64,000 bases of DNA from contig QAOA01002905.1 in NCBI GenBank assembly GCA_003255065.1, positions 1 to 64,000 on the forward strand, read 5' to 3'. The DNA is from Cercis canadensis. Its lineage: Eukaryota > Streptophyta > Magnoliopsida > Fabales > Fabaceae. Made by a program: the position numbers and the translations under genes. Positions 23,452-35,521 of the stretch are shown in pieces (positions within the stretch are counted from its first letter, which is position 1; every line of letters begins with the position of its first letter). Below the pieces are notes generated by a model, which was not told where the DNA came from, searched no databases, and worked only from the letters and a program-made list of their open reading frames with translations.

Positions 23452-24875
23452 TGATGAGCTGCCGAGGCTCCTCAAATTAATTAAGTTTAAGGTCGGTTCC
23501 TAAGCTATTTGCAGCAAAGGGTAGCCCTAAGTCGAACCTAAGGATTGTTCTATTTAGTGAATCATATGGAGAAGCATATAAACAGGGGGGTTGTGTTTGT
23601 TTATGTGATTAACGAAAATTAATTATCAGTGGTAGAGTTTTAAGAGAAAGCAACCAATCCAAGTCTTAACTAATTCTGATTTTGATTCATCCTTGATTTC
23701 CAAGGATCCATTTAATTATTAATCATATTTTTGGCCTTTAAAACATATCAAGAAGCCTCTCAATGTTCTATGGATGTCTACTGGTTAAGCAACCAGAATT
23801 CGGTTCAACAAGGGACTAAATGAATTAAGCAAACATTCAAGTCCAGTTTAACCTAAGTCCTGAATCCAGCCAAGGTAATTAATCCGTCCAAGCTTAGAAC
23901 CATTAATTAACCATACAATCCTCTTTTATCACATGCAAACAGAATATGAACACATGAATAATCCAATCCGAATTAAGCAATTCAAACAGAATATTTCAGA
24001 GGATTGAAAGAACTTGATTAACAACTAAAATGAAGAACAACAACACATAATCTCAAAATCAATAATCAGAATAGCAAAACCTGGATTGATATGATGATTT
24101 AGCCCTCCATGAACAAGAAGAGCTGAGTTCTTACAAAAATATCTAAGAGAAAACTTAAGAACTAAGGAAGGCTAGAAAGCTGTCTAAAATATCTAATTCC
24201 TTGATTCTCAATTTCGGCTGCCCCCTCTTGCTGATATAGACCTCCTTTACATGCACACCCAAATTGCCCTTAGGGCACACTTGTTCCCATGGGCCTTAGC
24301 TTCAATTGGGCTTTGGTTTGGGCCCATTTGGACTTGTCATGAGGAAGTTAGGCCCATTTAAGTGGCAAAAGGTGTCTGGAACCGTCAGCTAATTTGCACA
24401 GCAAATAAGACCATCTTCAACATAAAATATGGTGAACCGGTCTTCATATCAATTGAAGCTCTGTCTGTTAGCTTTCCAATGGTACCAGTTTCAGGTCCAT
24501 ATGACATCTACAACTCAAGTTATGACCCAAATACTGCATGTAGGTCAGGATCCTGCAACAGCATGTCTTCTCTGGCTTCCAGGCTGCATATGACCTTCTG
24601 AACGTCCGAATTATCTTTGGAATCCTGAAAGAAAGTTGTATACAATTCTCTCAGCTTTCCTACAAGGTATGACTCGAAATTTTTAGACATCCAGAACTCA
24701 AGATATGCATGAAACACAGAGACAGCATATAATGCCCAGTATTGCTGGAAATTGCAATTAAGCATAAATGGATCCAAAGTCATGAAATGAGGTCTAAGTC
24801 TATGCAATTCAGCCCAAAAGAGGTTTAAAAGACTAAGTATGAGGGATAACTATTGTATAAAAAGTGTGTTCATCA
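23452..24875 (+). mobile_element. Nested solo LTR, 1,424 bp, TSD TTCAT
   Basis: Same family as 1,501-2,930 (TGATGAGCTG...GTGTTCATCA). It is flanked by TTCAT at 23,447-23,451 and 24,876-24,880, so this is an independent insertion into the older LTR at 23,126-25,366. Frames at 24,362-24,807 are shadows within it. Confidence 0.88.
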
Positions 24876-26962
24876 TTCATCAGACACGGCCTCAGACATG
24901 GCCATGTCGCGGAAGACGGTTGTGTCTCAGAAATCAGTTATTAGTTAATTAGTGGCCATAACCGACTTGTTACTAGTTCCTATATAAACGTGTGATGTGT
25001 AAAGGAAAAGATAACTTGAGATTAGCATTTCTAGACTTGAGAGAAATCAGAGAAGGAAAGAATCAGATAGGGGTTGAGAGAGAAAAGATAGAGTGAGGCA
25101 TGAAGTTCTAATTGCAGAGTGCAAGGTTCAAGAACTAGAACTAAGGGGGATTCTATTGCAAGGAAGATTCAATCTTGATGATGATAATCATAGTGGAATG
25201 CTCTCTCCCGTGGATGTAGGCCAACTTGGTTGAACCACGTAAATCTCTAGTGTTGTTATTCTTAATTCTGATTTACTACTTTATTGGTTTCTGGTTTACT
25301 TTTTTTGTTCTTGCATTTGCTGGTTTGGTTTGTCAATTGGTTGCATAGGTCACGAATTCCCTTACAGTCAAAATATGCAGTAACACGTGGTTGACAAAAT
25401 AAAGGTGTGTCCGTCAAATCATGGACTAATATGTCTCTTAACGAATCATTTCCAAAAGGAATTTACAATTTTCCTTTAAATGAAGTCATTCTTTGAAATT
25501 TCTTGTGTTTGAAAGAAAGCTACGTTTATCTAATTGATTGAACTTGGTTTGAAATATTTATGACAGTGGGTTTCCAAGTTTGTCAATTTTCTGTCAAATG
25601 TATATCGGTTAGAAATTAAGGATGCTGCCAATTTGTGGGAATGGTAGTTAGTCAAGGGTTTGCAATAAACTGTTATGTTTTGACTCCTTAGTCAATATTA
25701 TTTGCCTGATGTAAGTGCAAGACAAAAAGGCGCAAATGTCTTGTTGATTTCATAATGAGCTTGATTGTTTCTATATTCTAATTCATAATAAGTAAAGTTT
25801 TAAATGAGTGGTATCGCAACGTCCCTTTTGGAGCGCGATGCGGAGTGGCAAAACCCTCCACGAGAAGAATAAAAGATAGGGTGTATGATATGTAAGAAAG
25901 ATAATGGAGTCGCCATCAGTCGTTTTATTCTATTTTTAAACAAATGGAATTGTGTGATTGGGCACCTAAAAAAAAAAAAAAAAGGTCTGCATTTTCAAAG
26001 TTCAGATTTGAGGGTTTATTACGTGTAAGAAAGATACTAACACCCTATAACTCCCATTCTTAGAATGGTTAACCATTTAATCACTTATTATCTTTTTAAT
26101 GAATTAAATCGGTCATAACATTATATTTTAAAATAAATTAACATTTCATAGGCCCCGCCAGCACTTCTAGCAAAACCTAAATAATGCTTCAAGACTATTA
26201 AGTAGAGTTCATGAATGTCATTACAATCCTCCTCCAATCTATTTCGTCATAAGCAAATTTTAACACTTTTATTATCTAAGTAATAATTAGAAAATGTACA
26301 AAAAAATACAATTTATCATGCATGTTAAAATAAAATAAGTTCGAGATTCGTGGCAAAATATTTTCTTATTGGATATCTTTCTTTAAGTCCACCAGTACAT
26401 CTAGAAAGACTAAAGTGACACTCCTCACCTCCGGAATATCAAGGAACCGTCGTCATCACAACTATTCTTAATTATTCCCTCGTCGGTACCTTTTGACCCA
26501 CATTAGGGTAATTGAAACCAAAATATTATATTTAGAAAAGATTCTTTTTTTGGAAAACTTATGAATCGAAAAATATTTTTATCAGGGATTAGCCTCAAGC
26601 CCCACCAATACCTCTGGCAAAACTAGAGGATCCCTTTACATTCGGAATATCAAAGTATCGTCATCATCATGACTAAGTTTGATTATTCCCTTGTCAATAA
26701 TCTTATTTTAGCATAAGTAAAGATAATCACAAAATGTAACTAGATGAATTACAATGTAGCAAATAAATGTCAGAAAAATAGTAATTGAAAAATAAAAGCA
26801 ATATTGAAAATTTCATTGGCCATATCAGTGCCTTTGGCATAACCAATAAATTTATTCCTCACCTCAGGAACATTAGAAAAAATTATCAACACAATTATTT
26901 CCTAATTTAATCTATCGTTGAGGTTTTATTACTTTATTTACTTTATTTTCAAAAAGAAAGGT

Positions 26963-28354
26963 TGATAAGTCAGTTTTATACCACTTATCCTATATTTAGC
27001 TACCTTGCTAATTGTTTGTTCTAAGGTATTTTAAGTTTGATTATTATGAATTAATGCTTCTTTTATAGGTTTTTACTTTAGAAGTTTTTGGAAGTCACTC
27101 TGGTGTTTTTTTGTGTAAAAAGGAGCAAGTTTTGGCGAATTTGGGATGGAGGCAGCAGCTTGGGTGCTACAGCCCCCAGTATGGGCGCCGCAGCCCCCTC
27201 CAAGCAGAAACTTGTAGGCCACAACACCCTCAAGGCAGAGAATCGGAGGCTGCAGAACCCAAACCGAGGTTGCAGCCCCCCGATGGTCAACTCAAGATTT
27301 GACTTCTAAACTTCTTATTTTTATTAGGACTCCTATTTTATTTTAATTTCTTTTTTTTTAAAACTTCCTAGGACCTATAAATAGGATTTTTAAAGACTAA
27401 ATTAGGGTTCCACACGTTTTTACACGAGAGGCAGGAAGAGACAGGAGATCAAGCTTGAAGATTAGGATTTCATCATTGATTTTCAAAGTCTAAGAGTTTC
27501 TTTNAGACTAAATTAGGGTTCCACACATTTTTACACGAGAGGCAGGAAGAGACAGGAGATCAAGCTTGAAGATTAGGATTTCATCATTGATTTTCAAAGT
27601 CTAAGAGTTTCTTTCACCTTTTTCTCTTGTACTTATGTCTAATTTCTATGTAATCATGTTTTCTTTCATAGTTATGAACTAAATTCCCTTCTAGGGCTAT
27701 GATATAGCCTAGTTAGGAAGATTTGTGATTTTCTATTCCTTTAATTCAAGAAGTCCTTATTTTATTAATTGTCTTCTTCTTCTTAATTCTTCATGCTTCT
27801 AATTGTTTGATTGCCAATTAGTTGATTAAATAATTACAATGAGACTAGGAGGTAATTTGTAATTAGAAATCATAGGGATTAAGAACATAAATTCCATAAG
27901 GGATAGGAATATACCTTTATGATTTATGTAGCTTTTAAAGAGAACCATAGAATTAATTGAATTTCCAAATTATTCGCAATTCACATAGGAGTATAGTAAG
28001 TTCATAATTTGGGAATAAGTTTGTTTGACATTGGGAAAGACTAATAAATAAATTAGGGTTCTTGGCTAGGACTTAGGAAGATTGTTTTTGGTTAATGAAT
28101 TAGGAATAGCAAATCGGAATAGCTATGGTGAAATCAAAAGCCCTAGATATTTCTCATCAATTTTTCTACTCGTCAGTAATTTGGTATTTTTGCCTCTAGA
28201 TTATCATTTATATTCACTCATTGATTCTCTAGATAAAATTAGAATACACTTAATTTTGGTAGTTATTAGTCACAGTCTCCGTGGGACGATACTTTACTCT
28301 CATTTTATTACTTGAAAACGATAATGTACACTTGCGTTAGAATTTTACACAACA
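26963..28354 (+). mobile_element. Probable nested solo LTR, ~1.39 kb, degenerate TSD
   Basis: Starts TGATAAGTCAGTTTTATACC and ends TTTTACACAACA. It is flanked by AAGGT (26,958-26,962) and AATGC (28,355-28,359); the unit-2 copy has AAGGT/AAGGC, which supports an old 5-bp TSD. The end (CTCCGTGGGACGATAC...GTACACTTGCGTTAG) resembles the 3' end of plant gypsy LTRs just before a primer-binding site. Contains CAGCCCCC-rich sequence at 27,165-27,290 and an N-flanked duplication at 27,393-27,615. Confidence 0.65.
27393..27615. repeat. 111-bp direct duplication around a single N
   Basis: The segment AGACTAAATTAGGGTTCCAC... is present on both sides of the N at 27,504. Unit 2 carries it once at the equivalent place. 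Probable contig-overlap artefact. Confidence 0.7.
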
Positions 28355-31140
28355 AATGCCAAGTATAATATGCAGTATATAAAATAGCTTAGATAAATTG
28401 ATAATATTTTTTTAAAAAAAATATGATAAATAAGAACAATTATAAAATTAATGAATAAGCTAATTTGAACCAAAAGCGAAACAAGTATCCTAAGTACATA
28501 AGTCTGAACTAAGAAAAAAAAAAATAAGCCAAATACCAAAAAGAAGTCATCTACATCCCAAATTCAACTTAAAAGAAAATTAAACAAACACAGATGTGGG
28601 CCATGCTGAAATCAAAAGTAAATAAAACTCTAACAGCAAAATAATAGGGACCCAAAGAGCAAAAATTTGTGGGCCCAAATAGTTCAACATTGCAATCAGA
28701 AAGAAAGAAAAAAAGGACCCAAAATTGGTAAAAACGTAGGCCAAAGAGTGAGTCTGGTCCAGCAAGATAAAAGACCCAACATCCCAATTCAAAAAGAAAA
28801 AGGAAACAAAGAATAAACTAAAAATGCCCAAATGGTGTCCGGCCCAGCAAATCAATAACCCAAAAAAAAAAAAAAAAAACACAAGAACCCACACTAACAC
28901 CATAATGGGCAAAAGAAATAAGCAAATACAACAACAAAAAGTAACTTCAATTCAAATAAGTTAGTTTTAATATGAGATAATAAAATATACAAGGATTATA
29001 TGTGTATGTCATACTATATTGATGTGACAAGCATACATAATTTTTATATTTTATTTAATATAAAATTAATTTATCTTATTTTCTCAAAAAAAATTAAAAA
29101 TAGTTAATTTGTACACATGTCATTCACATATTGATTATTTTTATGTAGTATGATATACAATAAAATATCTAAAAAATCTCTTAAAATATAACTAAACAAG
29201 ACCCAAAGAAACGAAGTCCAAACAATTTGGCCTCATACAATAAACCCAAATAAACAACATAATTAAAACCAACAAAATGCATTGATAAAAGGAAAAATAG
29301 ATGCATAAAGAGAGAGAAGTCATGCATTGTAGGGAGGAAAGAGCGACAAAGTGGCAGAGAAGTAAAACGCCTCCCTTGACCTCTCAGCTCTCATCGCTTA
29401 ATCCAAACGGAAGGCATGGGTTTGAGTTTCTTTCTCTCGAAATCGGTGGCTAAGGTGCGAATTCCTCCCTGTCTACCTTAACTTTCTCTTAAAATTTCTC
29501 TATATTTCTCTCTAAATCTCAATTTTCTCTCTCTAAAAATTCCTCACTCTGTAACTCAATTTCTTCCTCTAGCTCGGTTGCTTTCTTTTTAACTGAGTTT
29601 CTATTGTGCTTTGCCTCTAATTTCATGCATAAGCCCTAAAAAAATTTATGGGTTTTGTTCTATTTTTCTAAAAATGGTGGATTTAGGGGATTGACTCAAT
29701 AGAACAAACCTTGCCTCAGAATTAATTCTAGTTGGCAAAGGGAATTAGTTCTCTCTTTCTGTCTCTGGTATCTCTATTTTTTTTTGTCTTTGTTTGTTTT
29801 TTAAAGGATGAGGGAATGGGAATGGGGTGAAGCCATCACCACCGGTGGCATCACCCCTTCCCTACTCTATTTTTTTTGGTGATTTTATTTTAAATTCCCT
29901 CTCTATACCTGGAAGCTAAATAGAAAGAGAATGATTCAATTGTGAGAAAATAAAACTTCTATGCAATAAGCAAGAATGTCAAAGCCAATTTAGCACAAAG
30001 AAATTGTGAAAAAGAGCTAGAGTTCATTTCTGATCTATTGTTAATCCGCTATTTTGCTTTCTACTTTGAGGATTTTTGCTCCTCTGGCTCAGAACGGATG
30101 GGTATGCATATGTTTTCACTATGCTCTTTGTTGATACCCAAATTTGTATATGGATTATTTTTAAGATCATAGTCTTTGGAACCATATTTCAATGTAATCA
30201 ATTGAAACATTTCAATACTACAAAATAAAGCAGATATAGCTAAAAATGATGAAATGCTAACAAAAATCACAAAAAATAATAATAACTTAAAAACATAAAA
30301 AATTAAAAATACAAAAAAATTATTATTATTATCATTATTAAAAATGAAGAATAATAAAAAGTAAAGAAGAAATAAATGCTATTGTAGGCGACACACAATC
30401 TTTCTACAATGTAGTTTCGTGCTAGTCCTAACTCCTGGGCAACAATTCGGCTTTTTGCGAAATGCTATTCACCAGTTCGGCGCTACCCACCATGTCATGT
30501 CCCTTGCAGCTTGAAAACAAGAAACAATAAAACCACATTAGTAAGTTAACAGTGCAACTTGCACAAAACTTCGACTATAAAAGCCTCACAAAAGAGAGGA
30601 AAATGGGGAAAGAGAATTGAAACTCTGAAGCAAAATAGAGAGAAACAAATAGAGAGAAATAGGAGATACATAAAGTGATAGACAAGAAGACATATAGGGA
30701 GATAACCAAATTTTGACACAAAATAGAGAGAAAAGAAACACAAACATACAACATACAACATACATTCGAAGAGACCGAGAGAAGCAATTTCTAGAAAGCA
30801 GAGAAATTATAAAAAAAAAAAAAAAGAAGCACANAAAAAAAAGAAGCACACTGTAATATAGCAAGCAGAGGGACTCCAAGCTCAAGTAGACGCAACCTGC
30901 GGGAATCTCATCCACAGGTACACCACCAATGCTAATTTTCCCTTTCTTACTTCATTCGATATTTACACCCACAGACATAACACCTAACAACAGATATACA
31001 ATATAGTAAAAAAAAAAAAACTAAGGATTCCTTCGTCACTGTTTTGAGAAGGGAAGAAATTTTTTATTTTCAAAACTAGTGAATGGCTGAAGGGTTGGCG
31101 CCGCTGGTAGCGGTGGCTTCACCCCCATTCCCATTAGCAC

Positions 31141-33512
31141 CCAATCTAGATAAAGAAACATCACCCAGAGAGAGAAGATAGAAACCCACAAGGAATCGAA
31201 GTGATGAAAGAGAGAAATTTGGAAGAAAATAAAGAATTAGAGAGAAATGATTTACCTTTATACCATCAATTTGCAAAATTACAGAGGTGGGGGTACATGC
31301 AAATCCCCAATTTTAGAGAGAGAAACAATTCCTAGAGAAGAAAACCAAAATTTTTATAGAGAGAATTGGAGAAATTTTTGAGAGAAAGTGAAATAGATGA
31401 AAAGATTCTTACATGGGCACATTGATTCGGTGAGTTACAACCAAATTTTGAACTCCAAAGCCCAGAGATGAGAACCCCCTGCGTTTTCCCATTTCCTCTC
31501 CGTCCCTCCCTTCTTTCTCTTTTCTTTCTACATAGCTTTTGGTTACTGAATGAATTTCTTTTTAATTCTATTTGCAATTTTCCATTTTTTAAGTGTATAT
31601 ATGTTTGTTTAGGGATTTTTTTTATTTGTTTGGGCTATGTTGTTGTGTTTTGGTTTTTGTTACTTAGTTTTGTTTGTTTAGTTAATTCGTTTGGGCCTAG
31701 GAAGGTATTGAGTTTATTTTTTTTATTTTTTATTTTTTATTTTTTATTTTTCTGTTGGATCATACCCAAAACGTTTTAGGTGTAGTGTTAATTTCTTTCC
31801 TTTTTCGAATTGGGCCTAGCTTGTTTTTGTTCTTTATTCTTAACTTGCTTTCCTATTCATTAATTAGTTTGGGCCATTTTTGGTCTTGTTAATCCTTATT
31901 CATTTGCTGATTGGGATGGTCCGAATTGGGCTAGCCCATTTGTGTATTTAATTTCTTTTCTTGTTTGTTAGAATTAGGCATTTTTTTTTCTTAATTAGGC
32001 TAAGTTATCTTTATTGGGTTTACATTCTATTTAAGAGTTATAATATTTAATGTTTTTATTTGTTTATTTACTCACTTACTTTATTAGATTTATTTATTTA
32101 TTCTTTGCCTATAGCTATTGTCACTTTTATTTTATCTTAAGGGTCTTAGTTTATTTATTTTACATGTTTTATGCATTTCATATTATACCTAATCATTTTT
32201 GTAAATAAAATCAAAGCCTGACGTATTAAGTTAGGAAATAATTGTGTTGACAATTTTTTCTAATGTTCCTGAGATGAGGGATAAATTTCTTGGTTATGCC
32301 AGAGGTACTGGTGTGGCCAATAAACTTCCCAATATCGCTTTTATTTTTTTAATTAATGTTTTTCTAGCCTTTATTTGCTACATTGTAATTTATCTCTTTA
32401 CCTTTTGTCATTGTCTTTACTTATGCTAAAATAAGATTACCGACGAGGGAATAATCAAAATTAGCTATAATGATGGTGATATTTTGACATTCCGGAGGTA
32501 AAAGGGTTTCTTTAGTTTTGTCAAAGGTACTGGTGGGGCTTGAGGCTAACTTCTAATAAAAATATTTTCTATGCGTAATTCTCCGAAAAATCTTCTCTAT
32601 ACATAATATCATACTTTTCTTCACCTTAAAGCGTGGATTAAAAGTATTGACGAGAGAATAATTGAAGATAGTTGTGAGATGACGACTCCTTGACATTCCG
32701 GAGGTGAGGAATGTCCTTTTAGCCTTTCTAGAGGTACTGGTGGACTTAAAGAAAGACCTTCAATAAAAAATAAAAAATAAAAACCTTTTGCCACAAATTT
32801 CAAACTCATTTTTCTAATATCTTTAATAAATTGCATTTCATACATTTAATAAAAATGTTAAAACTTGCCTATGTTGGGATAGATTGGGAGAGCATTGTAA
32901 TGACAATCACGGTCTCTACCCAATAGTCTTGAGGCATCCCTTAGGTTTTACCAGAAGTGCTAGTGGGGCCTAACGAAATGTTAATTTTTTTTAAAATATA
33001 ATGTTAAGACCAATTTAATTCATTTAAAAAAGATAACAATTGATTAAATAGGTAACTGTTCTAAGAACGGGTGTTGTAGGGTGCTAATACCTTCCCTATA
33101 CGTAATCAACTCCCAAATTCAAACTTTGAAAACATAGACATTTCTTTTTTTAGGTGTCCAATCTCACCATTTTATTTGTTTAAAAATAGAATAAAACGAT
33201 TGGTGGCGACTCCATTCTTTTGCATCATATCATGCACCTTATCTTTTATTTTTCTCTTTAGGGGTTTCGCCGCTCTGCTTCGCGCTCCAAAAGGGACATT
33301 GCGACACCCTTCTCCCTCAAATTTCAAAATTCTCTTTGTTCTCTTTTTGTATGTGTTATTGGTTGATTCACTCTCTATCCCTTCTTCTTATGTGTATGAG
33401 AGACCCTTTTATAATTGGAGAATTGTGCAATTGCTTACTGATGTGGCTTTTCTGTTTCCTTTTGCAAGCTGTAAGGGGCATTGGCAGAGGGTGGCGCTAG
33501 TTTGAGGGAGTA
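31141..33512 (+). repeat. Right arm of the spacer inverted repeat, copy 2 (without LTR insertions)
   Basis: Direct repeat of positions 1-3,980 and 59,840-63,835, but with empty target sites for two solo LTRs (GGTAC at 32,733-32,737; AGAAC at 33,512-33,516). It is therefore the ancestral form of the arm at those two positions. Faces the left arm at 25,811-31,140. Confidence 0.8.
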
Positions 33513-33516
33513 GAAC

Positions 33517-34815
33517 CACACCTATTGCATCGCAGAAAGAGGACTTGCCGCCCACTGCAACATCTAATTCTCCTTGCTTTTTCTATTTTATTGTTATTTC
33601 CTTTTCTTCCTAATGAGCTTGAACAGACATAGCAACAACATAAATGTAGCAGCATGAAAGCACAAAACTGCATTACGGAAAGATTGCTTGCCGCCTACAA
33701 TAGCATTTATTTCTTCTTTGCTTTTTATTATTCTTCGTTTTTAATAATAATAATAATAGTAATTTTTTTTTGTATTTTTTTAATTATTCTTTATTTTTAT
33801 AAATTTGAATATCAACAAGTGGCATGCAACTGCAATCGCAGTTACAACATTGTTGTTGTAAATAGTCATCCTAATCGCATTTTATAAATCATTGCAGTTT
33901 GTTTTGACCACTTTTATCCATATTTTCTAATGATAATCTTGAATGGAGTACAACCATTTCTACATAATCTGCTGAAACACACACACATATATAAGTGACT
34001 AAGTTCAAAGATTAACTTGAAAATAATCATTTCAAGTTACCACGAATGAGTTAATTTTTTAATTTATTAATTTCATTACTTACCGTCACTTATAGTGATA
34101 ATTGTGATTCTATCTCATGCTAAGTCCATGTCGCAAATATTGATATGAATTGTTAAGGCCACATCTTTAATGGTGAGAGGTATGTCAGAAATGTAATCAA
34201 ATTCTATATGCATTTGATAAGACAACAGAATGATAGGCTTTAACTGCATTCGTTTCAAAATTTGGAGAGTACCATCATTTTATAATTGCTAATTGAAAAG
34301 GGAAATCTGAAAAAACTAAAGAAGTTTAACTCGTAAATGTATTTAGGCCCCGTTTGGGTAAACAGCTTATTTAAGCGCTTATATAAGAAGATTTTATGTA
34401 AAAAGTTTTTATACTATAAGCTCCTTTTAAATTAAGTTATTTAATGTTTTGATACATACTTGAAGAAGTGCTTTTAAAATCTATAAGCTCTTTCTAAAAC
34501 ATTTGGATAGACAAGTGTATAAGTGCTTATAATTGTGAAAATTACTGAAAAAGACATTAATAAACACTTATTAAAAATTGTGTTTGGATAAATAAGCACT
34601 TTGTAAGAAAACTAATAAACACTTATGGTTCCAAGTGCAGATTGAAGAACCCATAGCTACCCGTTTGAAGACCCATAGATAACCTTGGTTCCTTTCATCT
34701 TGAGCTTCCATTGACGTTACAATTACATGAAGAATGTGGGCATCATTTCCAGCAAATTTGTAAGAAAACTTTATACTGGTAAGACCAAGCCCTACATATA
34801 TGAGTTAAAACTAAT
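33517..34815. other. Intergenic DNA downstream of OMT-A', with a ~430-bp novel patch
   Basis: Aligns with 5,438-6,228 up to about 34,341. Then about 34,345-34,770 is new. The patch begins GGCCCCGTTTGG, a start common among hAT-like MITEs, and is rich in AAGCRCTTAT motifs. I do not see a matching right-hand inverted repeat, so it is not called as an element. From about 34,772 it rejoins the unit-1 sequence at about 7,436. Confidence 0.5.
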
Positions 34816-35049
34816 TCATTTATAGAATTCTATGACTCCCAAAGTAGAGAAAACACAAGAAGCAACTTCATATCTGGAGAACCCTGCACTTTTGCATAAA
34901 GCTTCGAATTCTTTCTCAGTTCTTTCCTTCCCACCATCTTGGATAAACATGACGTTGTCAAGAGTGGAAACATACTTGTCACCATCTGTTGCCTTGGGTG
35001 TTTCAGGCATTATCAAATCAATAATAATGACCTTCCCACCTTTCTTTAG
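34816..35049 (-). pseudogene. OMT-A': terminal exon-4 stub of an O-methyltransferase
   Basis: The minus-strand frame matches the last 79 codons of OMT-A exon 4 ([18 protein letters not shown]... to GVIEFYK) with one Gly codon fewer. At 35,049/35,050 the homology jumps to sequence matching 11,665 of unit 1. So exons 1-3, the catalytic-His end of exon 4 and all upstream DNA are deleted (3,946 bp by unit-1 coordinates), with a 2-bp AG microhomology. Non-functional by itself. Confidence 0.92.
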
Positions 35050-35521
35050 TGATAGTTGATCAATGATTCAAGGATGAAAAATATATTTTATTCAAAAAAG
35101 AAAATTGAAGTCAAAGATGAAAAGTTTGATATACAACTTTCTTTCACAAAAAAGTTGACCAATTTTTTGAACTAATTGATATTTTTTGTACCATCAAAAA
35201 AATTCTTTTCAACAAATTGTGATATGAACATTCAAGGTTCTTAGTTCAATTCTGTTTTCTCTTTGTTATCTTTATTGCTATATATATCGTGACGATGTAG
35301 AATATGAGAGAAATGAAAACTATTAAATAGTATTTTAAATGAAATTTTCAATAGTTATATTATTTTTACTTTCATCACAGAGAAACTTCACATTATAGTT
35401 AAAGGCGATCGTCTCACCTTCATTTACATAATATTCAGTATTTAACGATGTACTAACAATTTCCATCACTTATTCATGCTTCGTACTGATTTAACAAACC
35501 CTACATAATTTTGAAATGAAT

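Larger units (their letters stand above)
23126..25366 (+). mobile_element. Solo LTR (~812 bp without nested insert), TSD GTCAA
   Basis: Begins TGTGATGATTAGC and ends TTCCCTTACA, flanked by GTCAA at 23,121-23,125 and 25,367-25,371. The D locus keeps the empty site (GTCAA, 53,987-53,991). The 3' part (CTCCCGTGGATGTAGGCC...GAACCACGTAAATC) is typical of Ty1-copia LTR transcription-end regions. A second solo LTR is nested at 23,452-24,875. A TATATAAA-type sequence before AACGTGTGATG (about 24,980) could be the LTR promoter. It lies just upstream of OMT-C. Confidence 0.86.
25811..31140 (-). repeat. Left arm of the spacer inverted repeat, copy 1
   Basis: From GGTATCGCAACGTCCC at 25,811 the sequence is an imperfect reverse complement of the right arm ending near 33,307. 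Corresponding landmarks include GGAGTCGCCA (25,909), CTCACCTCCGGAATATC (26,425), and CCTCACCTCAGGAACATT paired with 32,265. The match continues past the nested LTR (28,355 onward, against about 32,190 and leftward). The part from about 29,300 holds pyrimidine-rich CTCTCTAAA sequence. No retroelement proteins can be read. Repeated at 54,404-59,839. Boundaries inside the palindrome are approximate. Confidence 0.65.

Noticed and set aside
27078..27309. Overlapping frames on both strands in CAGCCCCC-rich sequence
   Set aside because: Inside a probable LTR; the frame breaks in the unit-2 copy and no domain is seen.
28569..28912. Hydrophobic minus-strand frames (also 28,345, 30,546-30,915, 59,160-59,469)
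   Set aside because: Phe/Leu/Ser-rich products of A-rich and GAGAGA-rich repeat DNA; no conservation of frame between units.
32244..32429. Small conserved peptide MLTIFSNVPE... repeated in three units
   Set aside because: Conservation matches that of the surrounding repeat, the start varies (ATG is lost in one copy) and no family is recognised.
34345..34770. hAT-type MITE beginning GGCCCCGTTTGG
   Set aside because: Only the left end looks right. No right-hand inverted repeat or 8-bp TSD could be found, so it is described as a novel patch only.
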